Assembly: GCA_964529975.1 (NCBI GenBank)
Contig: CAZGXW010000004.1
Coordinates: 1 to 64,000 of the forward strand
DNA from: JADFMN01 sp964529975
GTDB lineage: Bacteria > Armatimonadota > Fimbriimonadia > Fimbriimonadales > Fimbriimonadaceae
DNA length: 64,000 bases
Direction: 5' to 3'
This document shows positions 6,532 through 15,152 of this stretch, piece after piece; position 1 is the first letter of the stretch; every line of letters starts with the position of its first letter. The notes below the pieces were generated by a model. That model was given only the letters and a program-made list of their open reading frames with translations. It did no database searches and was not told the origin of the DNA. The translations under genes were made by a program, and so were the position numbers.

Positions 6532-8262
6532 ATGCAGACCGTACTGAGGCAGATCCGCCTACTCGATGCCCACACGGTCAACCAGATCGCCGCCGGGGAA
6601 GTGGTCGAACGCCCCGCCTCGGCCGTCAAGGAACTCGTCGAGAACGCGCTTGACGCGGGCTCGAGCCGGGTTCAAATCCACCTCGAAGAGGCCGGGCGCA
6701 GGCTCCTGAGGGTCTCGGACGACGGGTGTGGCATGGACCAAGACTCGGCCCGCTTGGCCCTCCAGCGCCACGCGACCAGTAAGATCGGCTCGGTGGACGA
6801 CCTGAACGGGGTCGAGACCCTGGGGTTCCGGGGCGAGGCCCTGCCCTCCATAGCATCGGTCTCCCGCATGACGCTCTCCACCGGAGAGCGCGACGGCCTG
6901 CGCCATGTCCTGCGGGTCGAAGGAGGCGAGTTGTCCGAGGACGCGGCAGAGTCTGGGCCCAGAGGCACGACCGTGACCGTCGAGGACCTCTTCTACAACA
7001 CCCCGGCTCGGCTCAAGTTCTTGAAGACAGACGGGCACGAACTGGCGACCGTAGTGGAAGCGGTCTCCAAGTACGCTGTCTCGCGGCCCTCTGTGGTGTT
7101 CCGCCTCACGCACGGCTCGGCGGTACTCGTCGAAACGAGCGGCAGCGGCGACGCCTTGACCGCGCTCGCCGAGGTGTGGGGCAAGGAGTCTGTGCGCGCC
7201 CTCGCCCCGGTCGACGCGTTCAACGGGACGGCACGGGTGACGGGGTTCGTGTCGCCGCCCCACTTCACGAAACCGAACCGCAACTGGTACTGGCTGTTCG
7301 TGAACGGGCGACCTGTTCGGTCGAAGACCGTGACAGCTGCGCTCGACCAGGCGTTCCGGTCTTTGACACCGGAGAAGCGATATCCGCTCGCGCTCCTCGA
7401 TGTGCGGATAGATCCTGCGAAGGTGGACGTGAACGTGTCCCCGACCAAGAGCGAGGTGAAGTTCCACCAGGACGGAGCCGTGTTCGACGCCGTCCGGCGA
7501 GCGGTCACTTCTGCGCTCCTGGAGCACGGCATGGTCCCCGACGCCGAGTCGGTGTCGCGTGCCTCGGAGGCGCTCCGCGAGGCGGGCGACTTCGAGCGCG
7601 CCGCGGTGCAGTTAGCGATGATGGCGCAGGCCCCGATGGGCGTGCCCGTCGCCGTGCCAGAGCCAGGGCGCTCGATGCCCGAGTTGCTGCAGGGGCTTCG
7701 TGTGCTCGGTCAGATCGCGGACACGTTCATCGTCGCGGAGAACGACACGGCGCTGCTGATCGTCGACCAGCACGTCGCGCACGAGCGCGTGCTCTACGAG
7801 CGGCTTCGCGACTCGCGCGGCGCCGTGCCGATCGAGACCCAGACTTTGCTCGAGCCTGAGACCTTGCACCTGGACCGGCGCACGGCCGAACTGCTTGCGG
7901 AAAAACTCGAAGAACTGCGCCTTGTGGGATTCGATCTGGAAAGGTTCGGAGGCGACTCGTTCTTGGTACGCACCGTTCCCGCCGCCGTGCGAGGCAAGAC
8001 GGCGATGCAACTCTTGCGCGACCTCGCCGAGGAACTCGCGGACGGCACAGCCACCGGGTGCCTCGTGCCTGCGCGCGACGAGATCTTGATCCTGTGCTCG
8101 TGCAAGATGGCGGTGAAGGCGGGCGACAAACTCGGCCACGCGGAGATGGAGCGACTCATGCAGGACCTCGCGCTCACGGAGAACCCGTACCTGTGCCCGC
8201 ACGGCAGGCCGATTACGGTCGTGATGCCGAAAAGCGACTTGATGCGCAGGTTCAAGCGGTGA
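6532..8262 (+). CDS. mutL: DNA mismatch repair protein MutL (endonuclease type)
   Basis: 576 residues. MutL links MutS mismatch recognition to strand removal. The N-terminal GHKL ATPase has IAAGEVVERPASAVKELVEN, DAGSS, DDGCGM and TLGFRGEALPSIAS; the transducer domain runs to about 330. The C-terminal dimerisation domain carries DQHVAHERVLYE at about 412, the metal-binding DQHA(X)2E(X)4E endonuclease motif with Val for Ala, and CPHGRPI near the end. MutL here should therefore nick DNA itself, as expected for a genome without MutH. mutS is not in the window. Its TGA overlaps the ruvC GTG. Confidence 0.95.
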   Translation: MQTVLRQIRLLDAHTVNQIAAGEVVERPASAVKELVENALDAGSSRVQIHLEEAGRRLLRVSDDGCGMDQDSARLALQRHATSKIGSVDDLNGVETLGFRGEALPSIASVSRMTLSTGERDGLRHVLRVEGGELSEDAAESGPRGTTVTVEDLFYNTPARLKFLKTDGHELATVVEAVSKYAVSRPSVVFRLTHGSAVLVETSGSGDALTALAEVWGKESVRALAPVDAFNGTARVTGFVSPPHFTKPNRNWYWLFVNGRPVRSKTVTAALDQAFRSLTPEKRYPLALLDVRIDPAKVDVNVSPTKSEVKFHQDGAVFDAVRRAVTSALLEHGMVPDAESVSRASEALREAGDFERAAVQLAMMAQAPMGVPVAVPEPGRSMPELLQGLRVLGQIADTFIVAENDTALLIVDQHVAHERVLYERLRDSRGAVPIETQTLLEPETLHLDRRTAELLAEKLEELRLVGFDLERFGGDSFLVRTVPAAVRGKTAMQLLRDLAEELADGTATGCLVPARDEILILCSCKMAVKAGDKLGHAEMERLMQDLALTENPYLCPHGRPITVVMPKSDLMRRFKR

Positions 8263-8744
8263 AGGTCCTCGGAATCGACCCGGGCTTGGAGCGCATCGGC
8301 TTTGGCGTTGTCGAGAAGCACGGCTCACAACTGCGCTCGGTCGAGCACGGTCTCATCAAGACGCCGCGGATTGCGACCCCGGAAAGGATAAAGGTCTTGT
8401 ACGACGAGGTCTGCGCTCTTTTCGAGCGAACGCAGCCCGACGCGGTCGCGACAGAGCGGCTCTTCTTCGCCAAGAACCAGACCACAGCGATCGACGTCGC
8501 TAAGGCGCTCGGCGTGGTGCAACTCGCGTGCGCACAGCAAGGACTCGCCTGCACGGAGTATTCGCCCCCCGAGGTCAAACTCAGCGTGGTCGGCAACGGC
8601 GCGGCCGAGAAGGCCCAAGTCGGCTATATGGTCGTCCGTTTGCTTGGACTGAAGGAAGAGCCAAAGCCCGACGATGTGGCCGACGCCCTCGCCATCGCGG
8701 TCACCCACGCTTTGCGCGTGGGCGCAATGCTCACTCGCCCCTAG
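8259..8744 (+). CDS. ruvC: Crossover junction endodeoxyribonuclease RuvC
   Basis: 161 residues starting at a GTG that overlaps the mutL stop (GTGA), indicating translational coupling. RuvC cuts Holliday junctions symmetrically as a dimer. The RNase H-like catalytic acids are all present: Asp7 in GIDPG, Glu66 in ATERLFFAKN, and Asp139/Asp142 in KPDDVADALAIA. ruvA and ruvB are not adjacent. The last four bases overlap the 3' end of the converging dprA. Confidence 0.93.
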   Translation: MKVLGIDPGLERIGFGVVEKHGSQLRSVEHGLIKTPRIATPERIKVLYDEVCALFERTQPDAVATERLFFAKNQTTAIDVAKALGVVQLACAQQGLACTEYSPPEVKLSVVGNGAAEKAQVGYMVVRLLGLKEEPKPDDVADALAIAVTHALRVGAMLTRP

Positions 8745-9670
8745 GGCACCGGCGCAAAGCCGTAAGGTGCCACGCCAGCACGGACGACGTTCGCGCCAAA
8801 GAGCGTGGGCTGGGGCTCGGGGACGGGAGACTCAAGGAGCGCCGGAACTTCGGTGAGCCGCCCAAAACCGCGAGCGCCCAGCCGCACGAGCGCGGAGGAT
8901 GCCTCGTCCCGTTCGCAGACATGGACAGCGCCAAGGCGGCGGCGCAGCGCGTCCACGGCCCCGTGCCACGTGCCACCGGTGCGCAGACGTGCCCGCACGA
9001 CGAACGTGCGACGACCGAACGCGTACAACAGGGCGTTGCGCTCCATCGCCTGGCCCGGGGTGAACGTGGCCCAGGGCTCACAGGCGCTGAGTTGGCACAC
9101 GCCTTCCCGTGCGACCACCGAATCGAGACCGCAGGGAAGGACCTCGACGCAACGCGGCTGGTCGCCGCACGAAAGGGCCGCGTCCATGGCGACGGAGTCC
9201 GCGCCAACGGCGCCGCCGCTAACAAGCGTGCGACCTCTACGCATCAGGAGGCGGCCCAGCCCTGCGGCCAATGAGCGGTCAACGGCGTCCAGCACGCGCG
9301 AGCCGACGACCGCCACGGGAGGCGCGTGGGGCAGCGCCCCGCGCCGCCACAAGCAGGGTGGCGCGCCCGCACCGAGCGACGACGTCCAGCCAAGGGGATA
9401 CGCTGGGTCGAAGAACGTCAATACCGAGCCCGAGGAGCACTGAGAGAGCGCCCAGTCCATGACGGCGGAGTCGCTCAACAGCGCGGCTTCGTCCCACAAG
9501 CCGAGAGAACGAAGAGCGTCCGGCAGAGTGCAGAGGTCAGCGCAGGAACCGCGCACGGCGTCGACGACAAGGGGCCATCGCCTCCGCTGCACGCCGCGCA
9601 CAAAGGGAGCCCCGCGCAGATAGAGCGCGACGAGTGCGACCTCCCCAACGAGACGTTCTCCCTTCGTCAC
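8741..9670 (-). CDS. dprA: DprA/Smf-like DNA-processing protein, divergent
   Basis: 309 residues, GTG start. DprA loads RecA onto incoming single-stranded DNA during transformation. The Rossmann-like core reads VAVVGSRVL, then RGRTLVSGGAVGADSVAMDAAL, EVLPCGLD, PGQAMERNALLYAFG and RTGGTWHGAVDAL. This follows the DprA order, but the usual GID and RNR(I/L)I blocks are altered (GAD, ERNALLY), placing it in a divergent SLOG/DprA branch. The N-terminal region (1-90) is helical. A winged-helix C-terminus is not obvious. A nucleotide-sensing SLOG role is an alternative. Confidence 0.75.
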   Translation of the reverse strand: MTKGERLVGEVALVALYLRGAPFVRGVQRRRWPLVVDAVRGSCADLCTLPDALRSLGLWDEAALLSDSAVMDWALSQCSSGSVLTFFDPAYPLGWTSSLGAGAPPCLWRRGALPHAPPVAVVGSRVLDAVDRSLAAGLGRLLMRRGRTLVSGGAVGADSVAMDAALSCGDQPRCVEVLPCGLDSVVAREGVCQLSACEPWATFTPGQAMERNALLYAFGRRTFVVRARLRTGGTWHGAVDALRRRLGAVHVCERDEASSALVRLGARGFGRLTEVPALLESPVPEPQPTLFGANVVRAGVAPYGFAPVP

Positions 9671-9676
9671 AGGTCC

Positions 9677-9682
9677 ATTATA
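9677..9682 (-). promoter_or_regulatory. Consensus -10 box directly upstream of dprA (leaderless)
   Basis: TATAAT on the minus strand ends six bases before the dprA GTG, so transcription would start at or next to the start codon. Confidence 0.6.
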
Positions 9683-9691
9683 ACCGCTGAG

Positions 9692-9697
9692 TAAACT
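9692..9697 (+). promoter_or_regulatory. Candidate -10 box for the GH38 gene
   Basis: TAAACT lies 17 bases before the ATG at 9715. It overlaps the divergent dprA promoter region inside a 44-base intergenic space. Confidence 0.4.
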
Positions 9698-9714
9698 CCC
9701 GGCCCGTCGCTCCC

Positions 9715-12700
9715 ATGCTCAAGCACACCAAAACCACGTTCGACCGCGTCCGCCAGTTCATCGAAAGGGAGTTGAGAGAGCGTCTGATCGCCGACCACAT
9801 TGGTTTAGAGACCCAGTTCGCCCCGGGCGCGTTCGCCGACGAGAGGTCCGCGCGCAAGGACGGCGTCTGGCAGAGCATCCAGACCGGCTTCAAGTGGGGG
9901 CCCGCCTACAAAGAGGGCTGGTACAAAGTGACGGGCAAAGTGCCGTCGGCCTGGAAAGGTTGCGAGATCGGGCTCATGTACGCGGAGCCGAGCGTCAAGT
10001 TCGAGCGAGACGGCATGGTCGAGGCCACGGTCTGGTGTGACAACGCCCCGATTGGCGGCCTGGACTATGGGCACCACCTGTTCCGCTTGCCGCTTGCGAA
10101 CGGCGGCGAGCGCATCGACCTCGCGCTCCAGACCTATGCGCACAACGCCGAAACGCGCGTGCACGGCACCGAGCCGCCGCGATCGAAGAAGCCCGAGGTG
10201 TTCAAGGGCTTTTTGCTGGCCCTCGTCGACGACGAACTTTGGCCGCTCTTTTTCGACTGCGAGTTCGCGCTCAGCCTTTGCGAGTCGCAGCCGGAGGACG
10301 GCCCGGCGTACCACGCGCTGCTGCGCGCGCTCAACGAGGTCTGCAACACCTACGACCGAGACAAGCCGCAATCGGTCGCTGCCTGCCGCAAACTTCTGCG
10401 GGACGCGCTCGCCCAGATACCGGACGCCAAGGGCCACACCATCACCCCGGTCGGCCACGCGCACCTCGACACGGCTTGGCTCTGGCCCCTCAGCGTCACC
10501 GAACTGAAGATGACGCACACGGCGGCCGTGCAACTCGACCTGATGGACCGCTATCCGGAGCACGTGTTCGCGCACTCGCAGGCGTCCCAATACGAGTGGC
10601 TCGAGCTGCGCCAGCCTGGCCTCTTTGAACGCGTGAAGAAAGCCATCAAGGCGGGACAGTGGGAGGTCGTCGGGTCGATGTGGGTCGAGGCCGACTGCAA
10701 CCTCACGGGCGCCGAGTCGCTCGTGCGCCAGTTCCTGTACGGCCGGCGATACTTCCGCGAGAAGTTGGGCGTGGAGACGGAGGACATGTGGCTGCCCGAC
10801 GTGTTCGGATACTCCGCCGCGATCCCCCAGATCCTCGACAAGTTCGGGATCAAGTACTTCATGACCCAGAAGCTGAGTTGGAACCAATGGAACAAGATCC
10901 CGCACGACACGTTTTGGTGGCAAGGGATCGACGGGACAAAGGTCTGGTCGCACTTTCCCCCGGCGCACACGTATTGTGCGAACGGCACGCCGAAGGAGAT
11001 CCTGGAGAGCCTCAAGAACTACAAGGACCACGCAAGGAGCGACCGATCGCTCTACTTGTTCGGGTTTGGCGACGGCGGCGCGGGCCCGACGGAGTTCCAC
11101 ATAGAGCGGGTGCGTAGGGCCCGCACGTCGCCGTGTCTGCCTAAGGTCGAGCGCAAGAAACAATCGATCGACTTCTTCCGGGCGGCCTACGATGAGAGCC
11201 AGGATCTCATGACATGGTCGGGAGAACTGTACTTCGAACTGCACCGCGGCACCTACACAAGCCAGGCTGCCAACAAGCGCGGCAATCGCGAGTGCGAGTT
11301 CCTGTTGCGCGACGCGGAGTGGCTTGCGTCGTTCGCAGACGAGAAGTACCCGGCTGCGGAGATCGAGCGGCTGTGGAAGGTCGTTTTGCTCAACCAGTTC
11401 CACGACATCATTCCGGGATCGTCGGTCAAGGAGGTCTACGAGGACAGCGCGAAGGACTATGCCGAAGTCCGCAAGTCCGGGACCGCGCTCATCGAGTCCG
11501 CAATGAAGCGCATCGCCACGAAACTCGACACCAGCGCGATGCTAAGGCCCGTCGCCGTCTTCCACAACAGCAGCGTGCCCTCGCAGGCCGAGATAGCGTG
11601 GCCACAAGGGAAGGCACCCAAAAGCCTCGACGTCAAAGGCGAGCGCCATCCGGTGCAACTCGTCGAAGAGTTCGGGGAGCGCAAGGTCGTGTTCAAGTCG
11701 CCGGAGGCCGCGCTCGGCGCCGTGTGCGTCGCAGACCTGAGCGACCAACGCCCGACGAACGAGCCCCGCATCAAGGCGGCAGCGAGAAGGCTGGAGAGCG
11801 GAGAGTTCAGCGTACGGTTCGACGCGAACGGAAACGTCACCAGTGTGCGCACTCTCGACGACGAGCCCGTCGAGTTCATCGCCAAGGGCGCTCTCGCCAA
11901 CGTCTTCCAACTCTTCGACGACCATCCGCTCTTCTGGGACGCCTGGGACGTCGAGGCGTACAACCTCGAGTCGTTCGAAGAGGCGGTGAGGTGCGACTCG
12001 TTCGAGCTCGTCGAGCAAGGGCCGGTGCGCGCCGCCGTCGAGAGCGTGCGAAGGATCGGAAAGTCGACGATCAGACAGCGGGTGAGCCTCGGCCCGACGC
12101 CTGGCATCCGCTTCGACACCGAAGTGGACTGGCGCGAGGAGAACAAGATGCTCAAAGTGGCGTTCCCTGTGAACGTCAACGCGAGCCGGGCGACCTACGA
12201 GATCCAGTTCGGGCACGTGGAGCGACCGACGCACAGCAACACGAGCTGGGACGCGGCGCAGTTCGAGGTGTGCGCCCAAAAGTGGGCGGACCTGAGCGAA
12301 GGCGGCCACGGCGTCGCGCTCATCAACGCAGGAAAGTACGGCTACGACATCAAGGGCAATGTGATGAGGCTATCGCTGTTGCGCGCTCCCAAGTCGCCCG
12401 ACCCGACGTGCGACATCGGCGTGCACCGCTTCACCTACGTCCTGCTTCCGCACTATGACCAGATCCAGCACAGCGACGTCGTCGCGGCGTCGTACGCCGT
12501 CAACGCCGAGCCCCGCGTGGTGGGAGTCGCCAAATCGGGCGGAAAGGACGTGGCGACAAGGCCGTTCGTGAGCACGGACTCGCGCAACGTGGTCGTCGAG
12601 GCGGTCAAGAGGGCCGAGGACTCCGACCGCGTGATCGTTCGGATGTACGAGTGCCACAACTCGCGCGGACGCGCCGAACTGCTCTGTACCAAGAAGGTCA

Positions 12701-12816
12701 AGCGCGCCTGGCTCACCGACCTTGAAGAGAACCCGATCGCAGAACTCGAAGTGAACGGTGGGGTCAAGTTCGACTACAAGCCTTTCGAGATCGTGACCCT
12801 TGCGCTCGAGGTGTGA
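9715..12816 (+). CDS. Glycoside hydrolase family 38 alpha-mannosidase
   Basis: 1033 residues, the normal length for the family. It should release alpha-linked mannose by a retaining mechanism with a zinc ion. After an N-terminal beta domain (about 1-240), the catalytic barrel begins with VGHAHLDTAWLWP (His250 and Asp252 are Zn ligands). MWVEADCNLTGAESL carries Asp327, the expected nucleophile, and FHDIIPGSSVKEVYED follows near 560-580. A three-helix bundle and beta-sandwich C-terminal domains complete it. No signal peptide is seen, so it is probably cytoplasmic. It is monocistronic. Confidence 0.92.
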   Translation: MLKHTKTTFDRVRQFIERELRERLIADHIGLETQFAPGAFADERSARKDGVWQSIQTGFKWGPAYKEGWYKVTGKVPSAWKGCEIGLMYAEPSVKFERDGMVEATVWCDNAPIGGLDYGHHLFRLPLANGGERIDLALQTYAHNAETRVHGTEPPRSKKPEVFKGFLLALVDDELWPLFFDCEFALSLCESQPEDGPAYHALLRALNEVCNTYDRDKPQSVAACRKLLRDALAQIPDAKGHTITPVGHAHLDTAWLWPLSVTELKMTHTAAVQLDLMDRYPEHVFAHSQASQYEWLELRQPGLFERVKKAIKAGQWEVVGSMWVEADCNLTGAESLVRQFLYGRRYFREKLGVETEDMWLPDVFGYSAAIPQILDKFGIKYFMTQKLSWNQWNKIPHDTFWWQGIDGTKVWSHFPPAHTYCANGTPKEILESLKNYKDHARSDRSLYLFGFGDGGAGPTEFHIERVRRARTSPCLPKVERKKQSIDFFRAAYDESQDLMTWSGELYFELHRGTYTSQAANKRGNRECEFLLRDAEWLASFADEKYPAAEIERLWKVVLLNQFHDIIPGSSVKEVYEDSAKDYAEVRKSGTALIESAMKRIATKLDTSAMLRPVAVFHNSSVPSQAEIAWPQGKAPKSLDVKGERHPVQLVEEFGERKVVFKSPEAALGAVCVADLSDQRPTNEPRIKAAARRLESGEFSVRFDANGNVTSVRTLDDEPVEFIAKGALANVFQLFDDHPLFWDAWDVEAYNLESFEEAVRCDSFELVEQGPVRAAVESVRRIGKSTIRQRVSLGPTPGIRFDTEVDWREENKMLKVAFPVNVNASRATYEIQFGHVERPTHSNTSWDAAQFEVCAQKWADLSEGGHGVALINAGKYGYDIKGNVMRLSLLRAPKSPDPTCDIGVHRFTYVLLPHYDQIQHSDVVAASYAVNAEPRVVGVAKSGGKDVATRPFVSTDSRNVVVEAVKRAEDSDRVIVRMYECHNSRGRAELLCTKKVKRAWLTDLEENPIAELEVNGGVKFDYKPFEIVTLALEV

Positions 12817-12885
12817 TTCCCGGCTTGCGGGCGTATGAATCGGTATGCTAGTCGAAAAGCGCCCCCGGCGCTGTGAGGACCAACT

Positions 12886-13194
12886 ATGGGCGAAAACATG
12901 GAGAAGTTCCGTCACATCGACGGGAGCGAAGCGAAGATCGACACCAAGCACATCCAGATCACGTTCCAGCACGGCCATCCGAGCGACGTTGGGATCAACG
13001 GGTGCCGCGTCGAAGACGTGATCGACGTTCTCGTCGACAAACTGCTCAACTTCCAAGGGCGCGAACTCGCTTGCGAAGAGAACGCGACGGCGCTCTACCA
13101 TCTGGATCTGGCGCGCGAGGCCCTGCTCCTGCGCCGCCGCCGCCGCGAACAGCAGGGCGTTCTCGGCGGTCCGGAAGGCCACAAGAGCGAGTAA
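12886..13194 (+). CDS. Small protein resembling a phage-type family
   Basis: 102 residues; ATG with GAGG eight bases upstream. The pattern is ITFQHGHP, then VGINGCRVEDVIDVLVDKL, NFQGRELACEENATALYHLD and an Arg-rich helix (LLLRRRRREQQG). It closely follows a small family I remember from phages and prophages ('I.FQ.G....G.NG....ll.v..dRL..FQ.g.fAc.eNa.AL..L..A...L..R...R..QGV.G'). No function is assigned with confidence. No other phage gene is nearby, so this looks like a domesticated or relict singleton. No signal peptide or membrane segment. Confidence 0.7.
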   Translation: MGENMEKFRHIDGSEAKIDTKHIQITFQHGHPSDVGINGCRVEDVIDVLVDKLLNFQGRELACEENATALYHLDLAREALLLRRRRREQQGVLGGPEGHKSE

Positions 13195-13197
13195 TCG

Positions 13198-13872
13198 CTA
13201 CGCCACGAACTTGTAGCCGACGCCACGCACCGTCACAAGGCGCACGGGCTGCGACGGTTCGGACTCGATGTGCTCCCTAAGCCAGCGCACGTGCACGTCG
13301 ACCGTCCGAGACGTAACGTATGCGTCCTGGCCCCAAACGCGGTCGAGCAGCGTGTCGCGAGTGAACACTTGTCCCGGGTGCGACGCCAAGAAGAGAAGGA
13401 GCGCGAACTCCTTGGGCGAAAGCGCGACTTCCTTCGCATCGACCGTCGCGACGTGAGTGCGCGGGTCGATGCGCAGGTTCCCGGACTCGACTAGTTCGGC
13501 AGGCATCTCGCCGTTCTTCGACCGTCGGAGAACACTCTTCACCCGGGCCGCAAGTTCTGCGAGGGAGAACGGCTTGACGACGTAGTCGTCGCCGCCGAGT
13601 TCGAGCCCTTCCACCCTGTCCTTCTCCGCAGAGCGGGCGGTGAGAAAGATGATCGGGACCTGGCTGTCTCTGCGTACGACCTGTGCGAAGTCGAAGCCCG
13701 ACCTGCCAGGCAGCATGACGTCCAAGAGAAGGAGGTCGGGTTTGACCAGGCGGTACACCCTCATGGCCTCTTCCGCGCTCGGCGCGGTGAAGACCGTGTG
13801 CCCTTCCTTGCGGAGCTTGTGCTCCACCGTTTCAAGAATCGTGCTTTCGTCGTCGACGACTAGGATCTTCAT
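13198..13872 (-). CDS. OmpR/PhoB-family response regulator
   Basis: 224 residues. Receiver domain 1-118 with acidic pair Asp7/Asp8, phospho-acceptor Asp51 (LLLLDVMLPG), the conserved Thr (FLTAR) and the Lys of DDYVVKPFS; winged-helix DNA-binding domain about 130-224 with LSPKEFALLLFLASHPGQVF and VRGVGYKF. No histidine kinase is next to it. Its ATG shares one base (TAATG) with the stop of the upstream barrel-sandwich/KOW gene, so the two are an operon. Confidence 0.93.
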   Translation of the reverse strand: MKILVVDDESTILETVEHKLRKEGHTVFTAPSAEEAMRVYRLVKPDLLLLDVMLPGRSGFDFAQVVRRDSQVPIIFLTARSAEKDRVEGLELGGDDYVVKPFSLAELAARVKSVLRRSKNGEMPAELVESGNLRIDPRTHVATVDAKEVALSPKEFALLLFLASHPGQVFTRDTLLDRVWGQDAYVTSRTVDVHVRWLREHIESEPSQPVRLVTVRGVGYKFVA

Positions 13873-14993
13873 TATCCGGCGATGATCTCGACGTTGGCCC
13901 TGGGCACGGTGACCTCTTGGCCGTCGTCAAGCTTCGCCTGCAGGACGCGCACTCGAGCGCCGCTGTCCACGGTCTGCGGCTGCGAGGGCAGCCCCGTGAC
14001 CGTCCCGAGGCGCCCGAAGTACGGCTCGCGGATCACACGGATCGGCGTTCCTTCCTTCAGTGCGTGCGCCTTGGGCTCTGCAGCGGCCGCGCTCGCGGCC
14101 TGCGCCTGCGGCACGATGACCTCCGGCCGGATGACACCGGCCCTGATCTGGGTCGCACCGTTCATGCTGGCCAGTTTGCCGTCCAACGACTTGAAGAGGT
14201 CGAACGTGCGCTGTGCCATGCGAAGCTTTCCGAAGCCTTCCGTCGCCACCAGGGTCAGTGAGATGTCCTCCTGTCCAGTGATCGCGACTCCAATGTCGTA
14301 GCCGAGGAATTTGGTCAAATCGACGTCCCGCACGGCCCCAACGACAAGCCCGACGGCGCCGACTTCGGTCGCGCGAACGATCGCCTCGTACGTGATGCCC
14401 GAGCCGCCGACCAGGATCTTGCCCTTGTCGTCTTCGTTGATGTGCGAGGGCTCGAGGAGATCGTCCGGCGAGCCAACTGCGACGCGCACGATGCCGTGTC
14501 TCTCGCCGCCGACGCCGAAGATGCCTTGGACCATCGCGCAGCGCGTCTCGATGACCGCTCCGTCGCCTGGCAAGACTTCGACGACCGACCCGCTGATGTA
14601 GGCCGGGATGTCGACGGGGACCGATGGCTCTCGGACCAGGACGTGGCCCGTGACGGTCGAGATCGACTCGACTGTGCCCGCGACCTCGCTATGGACCTCT
14701 TGCTTGAACATGCCCCAGAGCCCCTTGGTCTCTGCGATCAGTTGTCCCTTCTCGACGGAGTCGCCGATGCCAAGTTTAAAGAAGCCGGACACCTCGCCCG
14801 CCTCGACGCCCAGTTTCTCGGCGAGTTTGATCGCCTGCTGGGGGCCCGGGAGCATCGCCCTGGCCACGACGTCGTCAGGCTTGACGATGTCGCTGACCTT
14901 GACGAGCACGTCGCCCTTGATAGGAAGACGCCGAGTTCGCCGGACGACCGTGTCGCCGCTGACTGTGAGACCTGGGGTGTATGCGCTGCCCAA
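13872..14993 (-). CDS. Conserved protein of unknown function: barrel-sandwich hybrid plus KOW-like domain
   Basis: 373 residues, TTG start. The N-terminal third has two repeats like biotinyl/lipoyl or RnfC-type barrel-sandwich hybrids (VKVSDIVKPDDVVARAML; LGIGDSVEKGQLIAETKGL, EVHSEVAGTVESI, VTGHVLVRE), but no lipoylated or biotinylated Lys motif. A middle alpha/beta region follows (ILVGGSGITYEAI, GAVGLVVGAVRD, GVAITGQEDISLTLV, then NGATQIRAGVIRPE). A KOW-like SH3 barrel ends it (about 315-373: PYFGRLGTVTGLP, GQEVTVPRANVEII). I recall similar unassigned proteins in Chloroflexi-like genomes. No signal peptide; soluble. Coupled to the response regulator downstream. Confidence 0.8.
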   Translation of the reverse strand: MGSAYTPGLTVSGDTVVRRTRRLPIKGDVLVKVSDIVKPDDVVARAMLPGPQQAIKLAEKLGVEAGEVSGFFKLGIGDSVEKGQLIAETKGLWGMFKQEVHSEVAGTVESISTVTGHVLVREPSVPVDIPAYISGSVVEVLPGDGAVIETRCAMVQGIFGVGGERHGIVRVAVGSPDDLLEPSHINEDDKGKILVGGSGITYEAIVRATEVGAVGLVVGAVRDVDLTKFLGYDIGVAITGQEDISLTLVATEGFGKLRMAQRTFDLFKSLDGKLASMNGATQIRAGVIRPEVIVPQAQAASAAAAEPKAHALKEGTPIRVIREPYFGRLGTVTGLPSQPQTVDSGARVRVLQAKLDDGQEVTVPRANVEIIAG

Positions 14994-15152
14994 TGACCTA
15001 AGATTCCTCCGCCAAGGAGGGAGTTTAGCATGATGTTAAGGCCATCGCCCGGCCCCGTCCCTTGACGATCAGAGTCGCTCCCGAGACTACGTTAAGGGCA
15101 TTAACGGACGGTAAAACCGTGCGTCCCGAGGGTCAAAAGGTCCGCAGGTACC

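Noticed and set aside
6665..6685. GGTTCAAATCC, a tRNA T-loop-like sequence
   Set aside because: It lies in the conserved ATPase domain of mutL and no acceptor or anticodon arm can be built around it.
9805..11403. Minus-strand frame inside the GH38 gene
   Set aside because: Shadow frame with no recognisable motif and no ribosome-binding site.
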